In this document: positions 1 through 11,199 of the stretch, in pieces | Numbering within the stretch: position 1 is the stretch's first letter | How the letters are laid out: each line of letters begins with the position of its first letter | Source: Pomphorhynchus laevis | Lineage: Eukaryota > Acanthocephala > Palaeacanthocephala > Echinorhynchida > Pomphorhynchidae | Assembly (NCBI GenBank): GCA_012934845.2 | Contig: WNNJ02000939.1 | Location: 1-64,000, forward strand | Length of the DNA stretch: 64,000 nucleotides | Direction: 5' to 3' | Made by a program: the position numbers and the translations under genes | The notes under the pieces: generated by a model | The model's database searches: none | The model's input: only the letters and a program-made list of their open reading frames with translations | What the model was told of the DNA's origin: nothing

Positions 1-833
1 GATATATGTGTATTTAATTCTAATAATTTTTATTCAATTAGTGAGCACATTTATTCAGAAAGCCTTATTCTTAACAAAACCAATATTAATGATAAAGAAG
101 GTGTATATCTAGATATGAACATTAAATTAACATTAACTAAAACTACTATTAATTTATATCGTAAAGATGACATATTTAAATTTACAAGAAACATATTTTT
201 GCATGAGCATTCATGCATACCATATAATATAAAATATAATACATTAAATAATGAAATTTAAAGAATTGCAACAATATGTAATGATATTGGCTTTCTTCAA
301 AATCATTTAAATAATTTAATAGATACATATTTTAAACTAGGTTACTATAAAAATAACATCAAGCAGAAAATAGTAAAATATATAAATCAACACAATAATA
401 TAAAGAATAAATTTAAACTCTTAAGTGGCAAATTTTTATGGATGGATAATAAATAATATACTTTGCATTAGAATAAGATACTAGATAGTTATTTCAGAGG
501 AAATACATCATTAGCATGTATTTGGCCCCGCTGCTATGTTGGGTTGAGGAGTTAGGGGCCGAAACCTGATAGCATAGCAGTTCCTCCTGATGACCTCTAA
601 TTCTTATTCTGATACAACGTCTGTTATTTATTAGTCAATTCATAAAAATGACGTTTATTTTAAATTTTATTTTTTATTTTTTATTTTTATTTTTAACTTG
701 ATTTAAATTATAGAAAATCTAAAAACAATTATTAATTTTATTATTTAATTATTAAATTTTGATTTAGCATTATTATGTTTTGTTTATTTTATAATTATAT
801 AACAATACGTAGACTCAGTTAGCTGATTTAATT
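1..833 (+). mobile_element. P1 Penelope-like element, 3' half (RT C-terminus plus tail), cut by the window edge
   Basis: The coding part (1-456) begins just after the catalytic YIDD motif of a reverse transcriptase. It continues through the conserved block YLDMNIKL...LYRK, the usual PLE motif that follows the active site, and ends with WMDNK and a stop. There is no GIY-YIG nuclease after the RT, unlike classical Penelope, which fits PLE groups that lack it or carry it N-terminally. The tail (457-833) holds an imperfect palindrome and ends with GACTCAGTTAGCTGATTT, the terminal sequence shared by all P1 copies here. The reading frame is interrupted about once. The same protein is read at 58803-59487. 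PLE assignment rests on motif order; the Naiad-like placement is inference. Confidence 0.8.
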
Positions 834-840
834 AATCAAA

Positions 841-1080
841 GGAAATACGTCCTTAACACGTATTTGGCCCTGCTGCTATGTTGGGTAGATGAGTTAGGAG
901 CCGAAACCTGATAGCATAGCAGTTCCTCCTAATGACCTCTAATTCTTATTCTGATACAACGTCTGTTATTTATTAGTCAATTCATAAAAATGACGTTTAT
1001 TTTAATTTTAAATTTTTTATTTTAACTTGATTTAAATTATAGAAAATCTAAATTATTCGGATTAGTCAATTCATAACAAT
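841..1080 (+). mobile_element. P1 tail, second tandem copy
   Basis: Directly after the first P1 terminus the tail sequence restarts at GGAAATACG and runs through the same palindrome centre (GGCCCT, CTGCTATG, GAGCC, CATAGCAG), then breaks off near 1080. Tail-to-tail tandem joints are common for PLEs, whose pseudo-LTRs are often partly duplicated. No coding sequence is attached. Confidence 0.75.
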
Positions 1081-1267
1081 TGAATTATGTTTTATATTTC
1101 AAAGTTTTTTTTTATTTCATTTTTTTCTTTTAGTTATATGAAATCTTATAACCATTATTTATTATGTAATTATTTGAATTTTTTTAGCGCCATGTTCCTC
1201 AAATCCTACCATTTGTTAACCTATGCTACGCCATCCCAAGTATTCTTATAAGTATTAGAGTATAATA

Positions 1268-1932
1268 AGTATTAGTGGTCTCAGAAGGAACTGCTGATGA
1301 TTAAAAAATTTTATACATTGTTACTAGGTTTCGGCCCTTATTCCTCGAACGTTTTAAAAACATTTCACCGAAATGTTAAAATAGACGGGTAACTTCTTTT
1401 ATATAAGAAGATACAAAAAAGTATTTTAGAATCCATTTGCAAGTAAACTTTTCTTGTTGTTATTGCGTTTATTATTTAAAAATGATTAGTAAAGCATACC
1501 AGTGAGCACGACTCTAAAACATTGGAAATTAAGAGCAAAAGAAAAATATCAAATAGTACGAAAAAAGTTAAAAATTTAAATATAATTGCACTTATAAGAT
1601 CTGCTCAAAATGATATTTTAAAGCATTGACATGAATGGCTCATAACTTCATGTTTCGTCTTATTTGAAATCTTCTTTGTTTTAGGTTATTCACAAGGTGC
1701 ATGACCACAACTCCAATATAATGTTACCTTAATATAATTATACAATTATATTATATAATTTATATTTATATAATGATTAAATTTATAATTAAAATTTAAA
1801 ATAAAAGTCATTATTTAAGAATTGATTAATAAATAACAGACGATGTATAAGAATTAGAGGTCGTCAGAAAGAACGTCTATGTTATCAGGTTTCGGGCCTG
1901 ATTTTCGACCCAACATAACAGCAGGGTTAAAG
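1268..1932 (-). mobile_element. Two diverged P1 tail relics
   Basis: Pieces of the P1 tail in minus orientation lie at about 1268-1350 and 1790-1932, recognisable by CAGAAGGAACTGCT, GGTTTCGGCC and the AATAACAGACG block. The second keeps both palindrome arms, although both have mutated; TGTTAT and ATAACA still pair. The DNA between and around them (1080-1268, 1350-1790) is AT-rich with no gene visible. Confidence 0.55.
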
Positions 1933-2812
1933 TATACTTTAGTGTGGTTCCTAATTGTAATTACCCCTTAAATAACAACAACTGCAATATAACGCTACCT
2001 TAATATAATTACCTTCATAATATACAATTTTTACCTTAAGATATATAATTATATTTACCTTTTACCTTAAGATATATAATTTCTTTAATATAATATTTAA
2101 GTTATCATAACGGCTAGCCATTTTCATTGTTGCATGATGCTTTCTAATTACATGATGCTTACAAATCATTGGTATATTGTGAAATGGTTTTATAGTAAAT
2201 GGAGTCACGAATAATCGTTACATCGATATTGGAAGCAGACAAAATAATCTCTATGTTCCAAAGTTTTGTATTAATATAGTATATTGCATAAATCAGATCA
2301 AATAACTGAGTCTACGTATTTTATACGATATATAAATAAAAATAAAGATAAATAATAAATAATTATAAGATTTAATACAATTTAAATTTATATAAGATAG
2401 AATTAAAATGATGTTGCTGTGGTAGATATTAACAGTATCGAATTGAACACAAATATCGTGATAGTATACACAAGACTCAATGCTCTCGTTAATCGATTGT
2501 AGTTGAATTGTAGCAATAAATCTGTAATGCACATCATAAAATTGATTCGATTTAAATCGAAGTTAAAGTCTTTCGTTTTGTTTGAAGGATATAATTTTTA
2601 TATTATCCTTTTTAAAATGTGATTTTGCTATATCATACTAAACGATTAACTGATGGGGAACATTAGAAATGTGCTATAAAATGTGGGACATGGTACTAAA
2701 ATCGTGAATGTCATTGCCTTGGATTAACATTTAATAAATTTACTTTCTCCTATAAATTAAAACAGTTTTAAGCTTCACATTTCGGTTTTTTAAACCGCTA
2801 ATAATATATGTG
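1932..2812. other. AT-rich spacer with one P1 tail-end relic
   Basis: No coding sequence is recognisable. At about 2293-2420 a minus-strand P1 terminal sequence (AACTGAGTCTACGTATTTTAT) and some of its AT-rich subterminal part can be seen. A short motif (CAATATAACGCTACCTTAATATAATTA) recurs in variant form near 1700 and 1985, and ACCTTAAGATATATAAT twice near 2035-2075. An open frame on the minus strand at 2293-2532 has no family resemblance and is probably chance. Confidence 0.4.
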
Positions 2813-3222
2813 ATATAATCTTTCGACGATATAATTATGCGCCAATATAAATAATAAATCGAAGACAGTCAGTTGATATGGCTAGGACATGTTCTGCGGA
2901 TGTCTAGTGATCACCTACCTCGGAGGGTTTTTCAGATCAGACTATCTGGAAAAAGGCCTCGAGATAGATCTCGATACCGGTGGAGAGATCAAATCTCAAA
3001 ACTGGCCGAAGAACGCCTTGAGCTATCTGAAAGAGAACTCTGCTCTGTCGCTCAGGATCGCGATGTCAGGAGTAGTTTGGTTTATACACTGCTCCACAAC
3101 CGGATAACCGGATCAGTGGTTGACAATAAAAATCTTGTGGTACTTTTTTTCTTGTCAAAAAATTGTTATTATAAATAATATAATCTTTCGACGATAATTA
3201 TTCGCCAATATATATTATATTA
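2813..3222 (+). mobile_element. 5'-truncated LINE (C-terminal end of ORF2) between long target-site duplications
   Basis: The open frame 2873-3178 (preceded in frame from about 2858) reads IWLGHVLRM, then LPRRVF, GKRPRDRSRYRW and a terminal AQDRDVRSSLV. This WLGHVxRM...RPRxRxRxRW...DRxxWR pattern is the usual extreme C-terminus of many LINE ORF2 proteins. Only about 320 bp of the element is present. On each side lies a copy of ATAATCTTTCGACGATAATT...CGCCAATATA (about 2813-2857 and 3178-3220), differing at few positions, which I read as a target-site duplication of about 40 bp. The frame is still open, so the insertion is either fairly young or open by chance. The clade cannot be fixed from so little. 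Confidence 0.6.
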
Positions 3223-3795
3223 TATAATAACCATCACTTTAGTATTTCCGAGGACCATGTATTCAATCCCTATATGGTAAAATGTTAAAATGTACATAGT
3301 TAAACGATTATCCGTAATGATTAAACAATTATTCATAATTAAATTCTAATGTCATCATTCGTGATGTTGATAATAAGGCATACTTCAAGCAATTTTTAAC
3401 ACTGTAAATAGTAAAATTTGATGAAATAACAGTCGCTGTCATTGCTTCTTACTGCTATGTAAAGAATATCATGTAGACTAACAGTTTTGGAAATAATACA
3501 CTCAACCATAAAATACTTTTGGCATTTTAATTATAAACTTTAAAAAATTATAGTTATAAATAATAGAGAAATCAAAATGTTTGTATGTTATTCATACTTG
3601 GACTGCAACCAACAATTTCAAAATGTTAATGTGACTGTTTTACTTGCATCGATACAATTTCATAGATTACAAGCTGTTTAGAATATCACGCTGCAAAAAT
3701 ATCAAGGAATTTGGTTGAAAATATTTGCATTTGTCTGAATTGAATCCAACCAAGACCACTGACAAAAGTAGTTTTCAAAATTTTCAATGAATAAT
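3223..3795. other. AT-rich spacer, nothing recognised
   Basis: No coding motif, repeat or RNA gene is visible in this stretch. Composition is slightly less AT-rich than the P1 tails beside it. Confidence 0.4.
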
Positions 3796-4725
3796 ATCAG
3801 CTAACTGAGTCTACTTATTTTATAAAATACGTAGATTTCATAATTTCACTTTAAAAATAATGATAAATAAAAATTTAATTATTAAGTAATAATTAAATAA
3901 TTATAAATAATTATAAAATTTTAAAATAAAAAATCATTAGCATGTATTTTTATAATAAATAAATGAATTAGCATGAATTTTAATAGCATGAATTTAATTA
4001 GCATAAATTTTATAAATAATACACGATGTATTCGAATAAGGAATAGAAGTTATCAGAGGAACTGGTATGTCATCAGATGACGTATTTTTATGATAAATTT
4101 GCTTATCTGGTGTATCTTATTCTAATACAACACATATTGTTTATTATCCATTCATAAAAATTGTTTAAATTTATTTTTAATAATATTTTGTTGATTTATA
4201 AATTTAACTATTTTCTGCTTTATTCTATTCTTATAGTAACCTAGTTTAAAATATGTATCTATTAAATATTTAAAAAAGGTTGAAGAAAGCCAATGTCATT
4301 TCATATTATGATAATTCTTAAAATTTCATTATTTAATGTATTATACTTTATATTATATGGTATGCATGAATGCTCATGCAAAAATACGTTTCTTGTAGAT
4401 TTAAATATGACATCTTTACGATATAAATTAATAGTAGTTTTAATTGATGTTAATTTAATCATCAATGTATCGAAACATATATTTCATATATCTACATTGT
4501 TTAGATTTAGTTTTTACACAGTTATGAACAAATTCATATTCTATAAAGCTTAAAAACAAGTCAGCTATAATTGGGCTACTATTACCACCCATTGGAACAC
4601 CTTTTACTTGTCTAAATATAGATGTCCCTACTTTTAAATGATTTGGATTTATTAAAATATTTAAGGATTCCATTAATTCAATTTTATCCATATATTTATA
4701 TTTACTTGATAGTAGAATCTTTTTA
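3796..4725 (-). mobile_element. P1 Penelope-like element, internally deleted copy
   Basis: Read on the minus strand, 4691-4455 gives MDKIEL, the RT block GVPMGGNSSPIIADLFL and FRYIDD, the PLE equivalent of RT motifs B and C. It is followed in other frames by pieces of the downstream region and the WMDNK-like end near 4150. The tail palindrome is shortened (about 4030-4160), and the terminal AGCTAACTGAGTC lies at 3798. The copy is clearly dead, with several interruptions and internal loss. Its left neighbour is unassigned spacer, and the element begins at about 4725. Confidence 0.75.
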
Positions 4726-4920
4726 GATAGCCGTTATATACAATATATATTATTAATATATATTAATAATATATAATATAGAATTTTGAATTTATCAAAA
4801 TATTTAAAGATTCTCTTAATTACTATATTTACTAAAGATTTACCAAGAAATTATTATTATAAATAATATATAAAAGTTAAAAATATATTATAGTATAATA
4901 TTATTATAAATTATTATAAA

Positions 4921-5000
4921 CAAAGAGTCGAAATCTATCACAAAGAGTCGGAGTCTATCACAAAGAGTCGGAGTCTATCAAAAAGTGTCGGAATATATCA
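4921..5000. repeat. 20-bp tandem repeat, four units
   Basis: Four consecutive 20-bp units of the type CAAAGAGTCGGAGTCTATCA run from 4921 to 5000. The two middle units are identical and the outer two carry a few changes. The array lies between two dead P1 pieces. It is not related to the 20-bp array at 26.7 kb. Confidence 0.9.
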
Positions 5001-5019
5001 CAATATGTATTATATAATA

Positions 5020-5640
5020 TATAATTATATTCTAATACAAAGTATATTATTTATTATCCATCCATAAACATTTTCAGCTAATGATCTTAAATTTATATTT
5101 AATATTATCGTGTTGATTTATATATTTTACTATTTTCTGTTTGATGGCATTTTTATGGTAACCTAGTTTAAAATATGTATATATTATACATATAATGATT
5201 AATGATTATATGATTCAATAATTTTAAATGATTTTAATTTAATGATTTTGAATGACAATAACATAACGGTCGCATTTTTAACCAACTCCAACAAATCAAA
5301 TCAGCTCAGCTAACTGAGTCTACGTATTTAATATAATTATAAAATAAACAAAACATAATAATGCTAAATCAAAATTTAATAATTAAATAATAAAATTAAA
5401 TAATTGTTTTTAGATTTTCTATAATTTAAATCAAGTTAAAATAAAAAAATTGAAATTTAAAATAAAAGTCATTTTTATGAATTGACTAATAAATAACAGA
5501 CGTTGTATCAGAATAAGGATTAGAGGTCATCAGAAGGAACTGCTATGCTATCAGGCTTCAGCCCCTAAGTCCACGCCCTTACATAGCAGCGGGGCCAAAC
5601 ACTTGCTAATGACGTATTTCCCTTTATTAAATTTGATTTT
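5020..5640 (-). mobile_element. P1 fragments: RT C-terminus and complete tail
   Basis: At 5020-5190 the minus strand shows the end of the P1 protein region (TTTATTATCCATCCATAAA is the reverse of the WMDNK end). At 5296-5640 a whole tail follows in the same orientation, from AGCTAACTGAGTCTACGTAT through the palindrome (ACTGCTATGCTATCAGG, CCCTTACATAGCAGCGGGGCC). The two parts are not in the order of a single element, so at least two insertions or a rearrangement are involved. Confidence 0.65.
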
Positions 5641-5810
5641 CTAGTATTATATTCTAATATATATATAATTATATATAATTTTGAATATAAAATGTTTGTT
5701 TATAATATTTAAATTCTTATAAAATGTTTGTTTCTGTAATGATTAAAAGTAAATTCTTTGCTATTTTATAATATTCTTTTATAATATTTATATAATATTA
5801 TGTAATTAAA

Positions 5811-6290
5811 TCAGCTAACAGATTCTACGTATTTAATATAAATATAAAATTAAATTTCAGTATTAGAATAAATAAAATTATTTAATCTATAAAATATTAT
5901 TATAAAATTAATACATAGTTTGTTATCTATTAGTCAATTCATAAAAATTGATTTTTATTTTTAATTTCAGTTTATAATTTATCTTGATATAAATTATATA
6001 AAAATAACAATTATTTATTATTAATTAATTTTTTATTATTTAACTATTTAACTTTCATTTTGCATTATTTTTAATTTGCAATATAAAATACGTAAACTCA
6101 GTTAGTTTATTTAATTCGTTAAAAGAAACAGGAAGAAGATGAAATATCTCAGGAAGAAATTCGCATGATGAGCAAGACACGGATTGATGATTTACGTGGA
6201 TAGATGAGATGATCGTAGTGATTTTACAATGAAATTTTTTTAATTTTTTTTAATTTGCAATATAAAATACGTAGACTCTGTTAGCTAATC
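5811..6290. mobile_element. P1 tails in inverted arrangement
   Basis: A minus-oriented P1 terminus (AAATCAGCTAACAGATTCTACG) at 5811 faces a plus-oriented tail that starts near 5925 (TTAGTCAATTCATAAAAATT) and ends at about 6112 (ACGTAAACTCAGTTAG). A second plus terminus (TACGTAGACTCTGTTAGCTAAT) lies at 6265-6290. Between the two plus termini is about 150 bp of unassigned sequence with a slightly higher G+C content. No coding part of P1 remains. Confidence 0.55.
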
Positions 6291-7050
6291 TGATTCTTTT
6301 AGTATAAAATAAAATGTATTTGGCTACATAGACTACATTTGTATACAATAAGCAAAGCATAATTTTTCATTTCTTAACAAAATTTGATCTTTACGATGAA
6401 ACTTGTAGGTTCTACGTCTACATTTTTCAATTGACCTAAGTCATTATACTATAAATTGAACAATGATAATATTTAACAATATTTAATGATATTTGTTCAT
6501 TTAGTAAAGTTTATTTAATAATTGAGTTAATTTAACGTGATCATTATTAGAACAATTTGAGTTTTATACTTTAATGATATAGAGCATATGCATTTAATTG
6601 TATTCAAATGTTGACATTCAATGACAATGCTGAAAATTATTGGAGGTGTGCAAATTGTGGCTTAGTAATTTGTGTCTTCTTGTTTCGAATGATTAGTAGC
6701 CTCAATGTTACTAGGAAAGATAATTGTGATTTTACCTTAAACAGTAGATTTTGACCTATTTAAAGTTATTAAGAAATGTTGATTATTTCGAAGTTAAATA
6801 GATCAATAGGAGATCTAGAATTTATATTTTGTACGGCATTGCCTAGTATTTGATTAAAAAAGATTTTAAATATTTTCTAAATTACTTAGCATTTGATATA
6901 TTACGATATTTATTCTTTTTCGGTTTAAATTCGATATTTATATTTAATAACTTATAATTTAACATATTGTAATCTAACATATAGATAAATTCTGCTCAGC
7001 AAAAAGTATGATCATCAACGTGATGGTACAGCTTTAATAATTTTTAAATT
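6291..7050. other. AT-rich spacer, nothing recognised
   Basis: No family-level coding signal, structured repeat or RNA gene could be seen. This may be ordinary intergenic or intronic DNA. Confidence 0.35.
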
Positions 7051-7060
7051 ATTGCCTTTT

Positions 7061-7350
7061 TTACAAAAAGATTCTGACCTGTTGGGATTGTGTGCTGTCG
7101 TTTTTGTTAAGCAGAATTTCCGTAGGTGCAGGCTCAAACATTACCGGCTTAAAATCGTATTCGTTTTCAAGCAACCTGGCCACATCTTCACAACTATCGA
7201 ATTCAACAATACCAGCAGTGCCCTCTGGAGGAAATATCCATTTAGAAATAGGGCCATATGAAGTTAATTTGCATTTTAAATTTCCTAGTTCACTCGGGTT
7301 CACATTTTTCACAAATTCGATATTTATATGATATAGTTTTATTAAATAAA
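7061..7350 (-). pseudogene. Possible host exon or retro-copy with an RRM-like fold
   Basis: The minus strand is open from about 7350 to 7061. The peptide starts IEFVKNVNPSEL and continues LTSYGPISKW, then GTAGIVEFDSCEDVARLL. That order (hydrophobic strand with VKNV, helix, YGxI, GxAxVEF strand, helix) is what an RNA recognition motif looks like, about 75 residues long. Base composition is richer in G+C than the flanks, which supports real coding origin. No methionine is needed at the left if this is an internal exon. CAG/GTCAGA at about 7085 could be a weak donor, but no convincing acceptor is visible upstream. I do not recognise the parent protein. It could also be a chance open frame. Confidence 0.35.
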
Positions 7351-7689
7351 ATTTTTAAAATACCAAGGTGATTTATTGTCTTTAATGAAAATAATTGTCA
7401 ATAATATAAAATAATTGTCAATATTCATATTTAATAGCTTATACTTATAATTTGGCATATTTAATAATAAATATTGATAATATGACTTTACTAAATTGCA
7501 GTTGTAAAATATATTGTAACTTATTTATTTGTTTGAATAAATATTTAATTATCGCTAATATGGTTAAACAAAATATATTTTACCTAATATAATTTCACCT
7601 TAATTCTATTTTTATGTACCTGAAGATAGCAATCGTAGCTGCTGAAATATATTATAACTTTAGCTGTTATACAAAACAATAAAATGATT

Positions 7690-8130
7690 CAAAATAAGAA
7701 AATGATTAAAAAAGTAAAAAGCTTAATTACAAATTGAATTTAAATTGAATTTAAATTGAATAGAAATTGTAAAATTAATACGCCGTATCAAAAGAACAAA
7801 AAGCTTGAAAAGTAAAAAATTTTTAAAAGATAAATAGCATTTAAATGTAAAAAGCTTAAAAATGTAGAAAGTTTAGAAAAGTAAAAAGCTTAAAAAATTA
7901 AAAATTAAAAAAGAAAAATGCTTTAAATATAAAAAGATTGAATCAATAAAGTGCATAAAAAGGTAAAAAGCTTTGAAGTGGAACAATCTGAATTAAAAAT
8001 TTAATTCAAAAATATTTGTGCAATAGAAATAGTAAAATTAGAATTTTGTAAAAAGCTTAAAAAGTAAAAAATAAAAAAGCTTTAAAGAATAATAAGCTTA
8101 GTTATAAATTTAATTTAAATTTATTCGGCT
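7690..8130. repeat. Degenerate repeat cluster carrying AAAAAGCTT
   Basis: Within about 400 bp the word AAAAAGCTT or a one-base variant occurs eight times (near 7719, 7799, 7850, 7883, 7965, 8051, 8085 and 8100), often followed by AAAAAGTAAAA. A longer block around it (TTTAAATTGAATAGAAATTGTAAAATTAATAC and variants) recurs about three times. This looks like an old, decayed tandem array with a unit of roughly 80-130 bp. Confidence 0.5.
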
Positions 8131-9060
8131 AATATAAATGGTAAAATTTAATACTGTGTACAAAAAAGAGTAAATTTAAAAAGTAGTTTAGAATTGTATT
8201 ATGAAATACGTGAATATTTCCATAAAACTTTAATATTTCCGTCAATAGCAAATCAAGGAATTAAATAATATAGATGAAATGAAAATGTAGAATCTACGTG
8301 CCTCATAGATTTCGTCAAGTTAAGCTATGTATAGTTGAGTCAATTGTTCAAAAGTAAATAAAAATGCTTTGATTATTGAATTGACTTTTAATATCAAAGT
8401 AACAAAAAATTTCATTTTATTCACACATACTTAAATTCTCACTTGAAATAATCGAATTTCCATTATTTGAGTTTATTGAATAATTATTATTTTTATAATT
8501 ATTTAATAATAATGTGGTTAAGTGATCACAAAATGTGATCCCTAAACCATATTATTATCATTAAATCTAAAGCATTTAGTAATAAATGTTGCAGAATAAT
8601 TATTTGTAAAAATTACTTTTAAATAATTAATTAACTATTAATTTCATTAACTGTATCATAAATTATTATGAATTAATGATAAATAATTATTTGATATCAA
8701 ATTTGATGTTAATAATAATAAATATTACACAATAATATCACATTCAATATTAATAATGAATATTACATAATAGTATCACATTTGATGGTGATAATGTTGA
8801 CATTTTATGTTGATAAAATAATAAATTGAAAATACCACATACTTACTAATGCATTTTCTACATAAAATCTTGTTTCCTGCTAGATTTACTACTTCTCTGG
8901 TATATCGATGAAGCAGAAAATTTTTATATGCTTTGCACTAAACTGTATGGTAATTTTATTGTCTTTTAACGTCTATAGTATTAGGTATTTTATATATATT
9001 GTGTTAATTGTTTTCTAAGGCAAAAAATACGTAAAATCAATTCGAGGATAAACTTAATAA
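8131..9060. other. AT-rich spacer, nothing recognised
   Basis: No gene, element terminus or RNA gene seen. Short AT words such as AATATTACACAATAATATCACATT recur locally at 8710-8785. Confidence 0.35.
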
Positions 9061-9207
9061 AATAATAATTAATTATTTTAATAGAAAGAAAACATATTTT
9101 TATATTTAAAATATAAAAAATGTATAATATTTAAAATATTATTTATATTATATATAAATAATAAAATATATTATTTATATTTTATTTAAAAAAGATTAAT
9201 ATATATT

Positions 9208-9731
9208 AAAAGATATTACAAATATAAAATAAAATAGATTTTTATCAATGAAGAGAAAATGTAAAAATACAGAAATTAATCTTATAAATCCAAAATATAT
9301 ATATTTATATTTATTTATGTATAGAAAGTATAAAACTATAGAAATTTATTGTCTATAAAAGATAAATCAATTTACATTTATTTATATACAGTACGTATCA
9401 AAATAAAAATGTATAGTTTTTAAATTAAAAATATATGTATAAATTTAATTTTTATTTAATTTTTATTTTAATAAAATATATTGAAAGATATTTAAAATAT
9501 AAAATAAAATTGATTTTTATCAATGAAGAGAAAATGTAAAAATACAGAAATTAATCTTATAAATCAAAAATATATAAATTTTTTATTTATTTATGTATAG
9601 AAAGTATAAAACTATAGAAATTTATTGTCTATTAAAGATAAATCAATTTACATTTATTTATATACAGAACGTATCAAAATAAAAATGTATAGTTTTTAAA
9701 TTAAAAATATATGTATAAATTTAATTTTTAT
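9208..9731. repeat. Tandem duplication of about 250 bp, period about 275 bp
   Basis: The block starting AAAAGATATT and containing TTTTTATCAATGAAGAGAAA, ATGTATAGAAAGTATAAAAC and AGATAAATCAATTTACATTT is present at 9208-9456 and again at 9483-9731. The copies are collinear and differ at only a handful of bases. A further partial echo (CATAGAAAGTATGAAAAC) follows at 9740. There are no coding motifs; both copies are extremely AT-rich. Confidence 0.85.
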
Positions 9732-10192
9732 GCATAGAAAGTATGAAAACACGAAATTTATATTTTATATTATAAAATATAAGATAAATATGCAATGATA
9801 TTTTAAATTATATTTTTAAAAATTTTATTCATTTACTAAAAGTTTTTTAAATTAGAAATCTTAGAAACTTAATATTAAGTTCTAAAAATACTAAAACGTA
9901 TTTAAACTTATTTGCAAAAATATAGCATTACTATGCCCATTATTGGGTAAATCCATATAAATAAAATTTGAATTCGAATATGAGATGGCACTGCTTTTTG
10001 TTCCGACTAAATTCATCTACACTCAGTTTATCTTTGCGGAACATTCTCGCCATTCTGGAATATTTGATAACAATACGTCAATGGAAAATTACTTCTAATA
10101 ATTATGAAGACAATATCCTTGTAAATGCCATTATAAAATGCAAATGACAAAGACGCAGTAAAATTCTAGTAACATTTTATAGATAAAATCAC

Positions 10193-10325
10193 ATGACATT
10201 TTATACTTCAATATCATCTTTATCAAAGACGAAATAACACAAGTGCCATATTAATGTCTTCATTGTGAGAGTGTGCAAAACAATAAAACAGCTTGTCCAT
10301 TCTGCGGCCACAATTTACGGCAATA
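10193..10325 (+). pseudogene. Possible remnant of a C-terminal zinc-ribbon exon
   Basis: In one frame the sequence reads FIKDEITQVPY, one stop, then CLHC, nine residues, CPFCGHNLRQ and a stop. The pair of CxxC knuckles with CPFCG is the typical zinc-ribbon layout seen at protein C-termini. The stretch is richer in G+C than the surrounding DNA. The in-frame stop before the first knuckle suggests decay or an exon border. The parent gene is not recognised, and chance is possible for so short a match. Confidence 0.22.
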
Positions 10326-10489
10326 AAATTAAGATCTCAAGAATTCATAATGCCAATATAGGAATTCGGCTCTATAGCTATGTTCCGTTTTTCAAGTATA
10401 TGAAGAAAAGGTAGTTGTGAAAATAAACAATTAATTCGCTTGGTAATTTAATAAAAAAAAACCAGAAAAATTAATTAATTTTTTATAAA

Positions 10490-10925
10490 ATGTTAGCTTT
10501 TATAAAAGCTGTTAGCAGTTTCTATTTTAGTTAGTTCATCAAATAATTTTGATGAATTAATATCTGATATGACGTAACATATATATGACGTAAATATCAG
10601 ATATTATACGTAAATATCACATATCTGATATGACGTAAATATCAGATTTTATAGAATTTGAGCCAAAAAATTTATACATTTGTGCCAACATATATTAGTT
10701 TTAAAATACATTTTACCCGTGTGAGAACAGTTAAAATTTATGTGACGTTTCGGTCAATCTCAGTGACCCTTGACCAATCTTATTGACCCTTTTCATGAAA
10801 AATTGGCACTTTCATGAAAATGGTCGCTGAGATTAGCCGAAACGTCACATAAATTTTAACTGTTCTCATGAGGGTAAAATGTCTTTTAAAACTAATATAT
10901 GTTGGCACAAATGTAATTCTATCAA
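10490..10925. repeat. Foldback unit A with a 240-bp near-palindrome
   Basis: From 10676 to 10914 the sequence is a long imperfect palindrome. The left arm has TGTGCCAACATATATTAG, GAACAGTTAAAATTTATG and GACGTTTCGGTCAATCTCAG; the right arm has the same words reversed and complemented, meeting near 10795. The flank 10490-10675 carries TTAGCTTTTATAAAAGCTGTTAGCAG and several repeats of GATATGACGTAAATATCA. The inner words CTGAGATTNGCCGAAACGTC resemble the hammerhead-bearing pseudo-LTR ends of PLEs, but the core is not canonical. No protein is encoded. Confidence 0.7.
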
Positions 10926-11199
10926 ACATACCATTATTATGCCATTATTACTATTATTATGGTAATTCAGAAATTCATATTATATAAATGATATTATTTA
11001 ATTACAATATTATATAATTATATATTATATAATATTCATATTATATGATAATATATTATATTATTTATCTTATATATAACATTATAAAGATTTTAATGAA
11101 GATTTTGAAAAAAACTTTGGATGCTACTATTTATATAAGAATTTTTTGAAATTCATCTTTTATGAATTGATTAATAAATAATATACGATGTATCAGAAT

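Noticed and set aside
430-660. P1 tail as a classical hammerhead (it contains CTGATGA and CCGAAAC)
   Set aside because: On the plus strand GAAAC precedes CTGATGA by 25 bases, with no room for stem I, and stem II partners do not adjoin the boxes. The minus strand has neither in the needed order.
430-660. P1 tail as an HDV-like ribozyme (interleaved P1/P2-like stems)
   Set aside because: Only 12 bases lie between the two 3' strands, too few for P4 and its joining regions, and no convincing P3/L3 is present.
9060-9770. CRISPR-like array because of repeated words
   Set aside because: There are only two long units with collinear spacers, in a eukaryotic transposon context; it is a tandem duplication.
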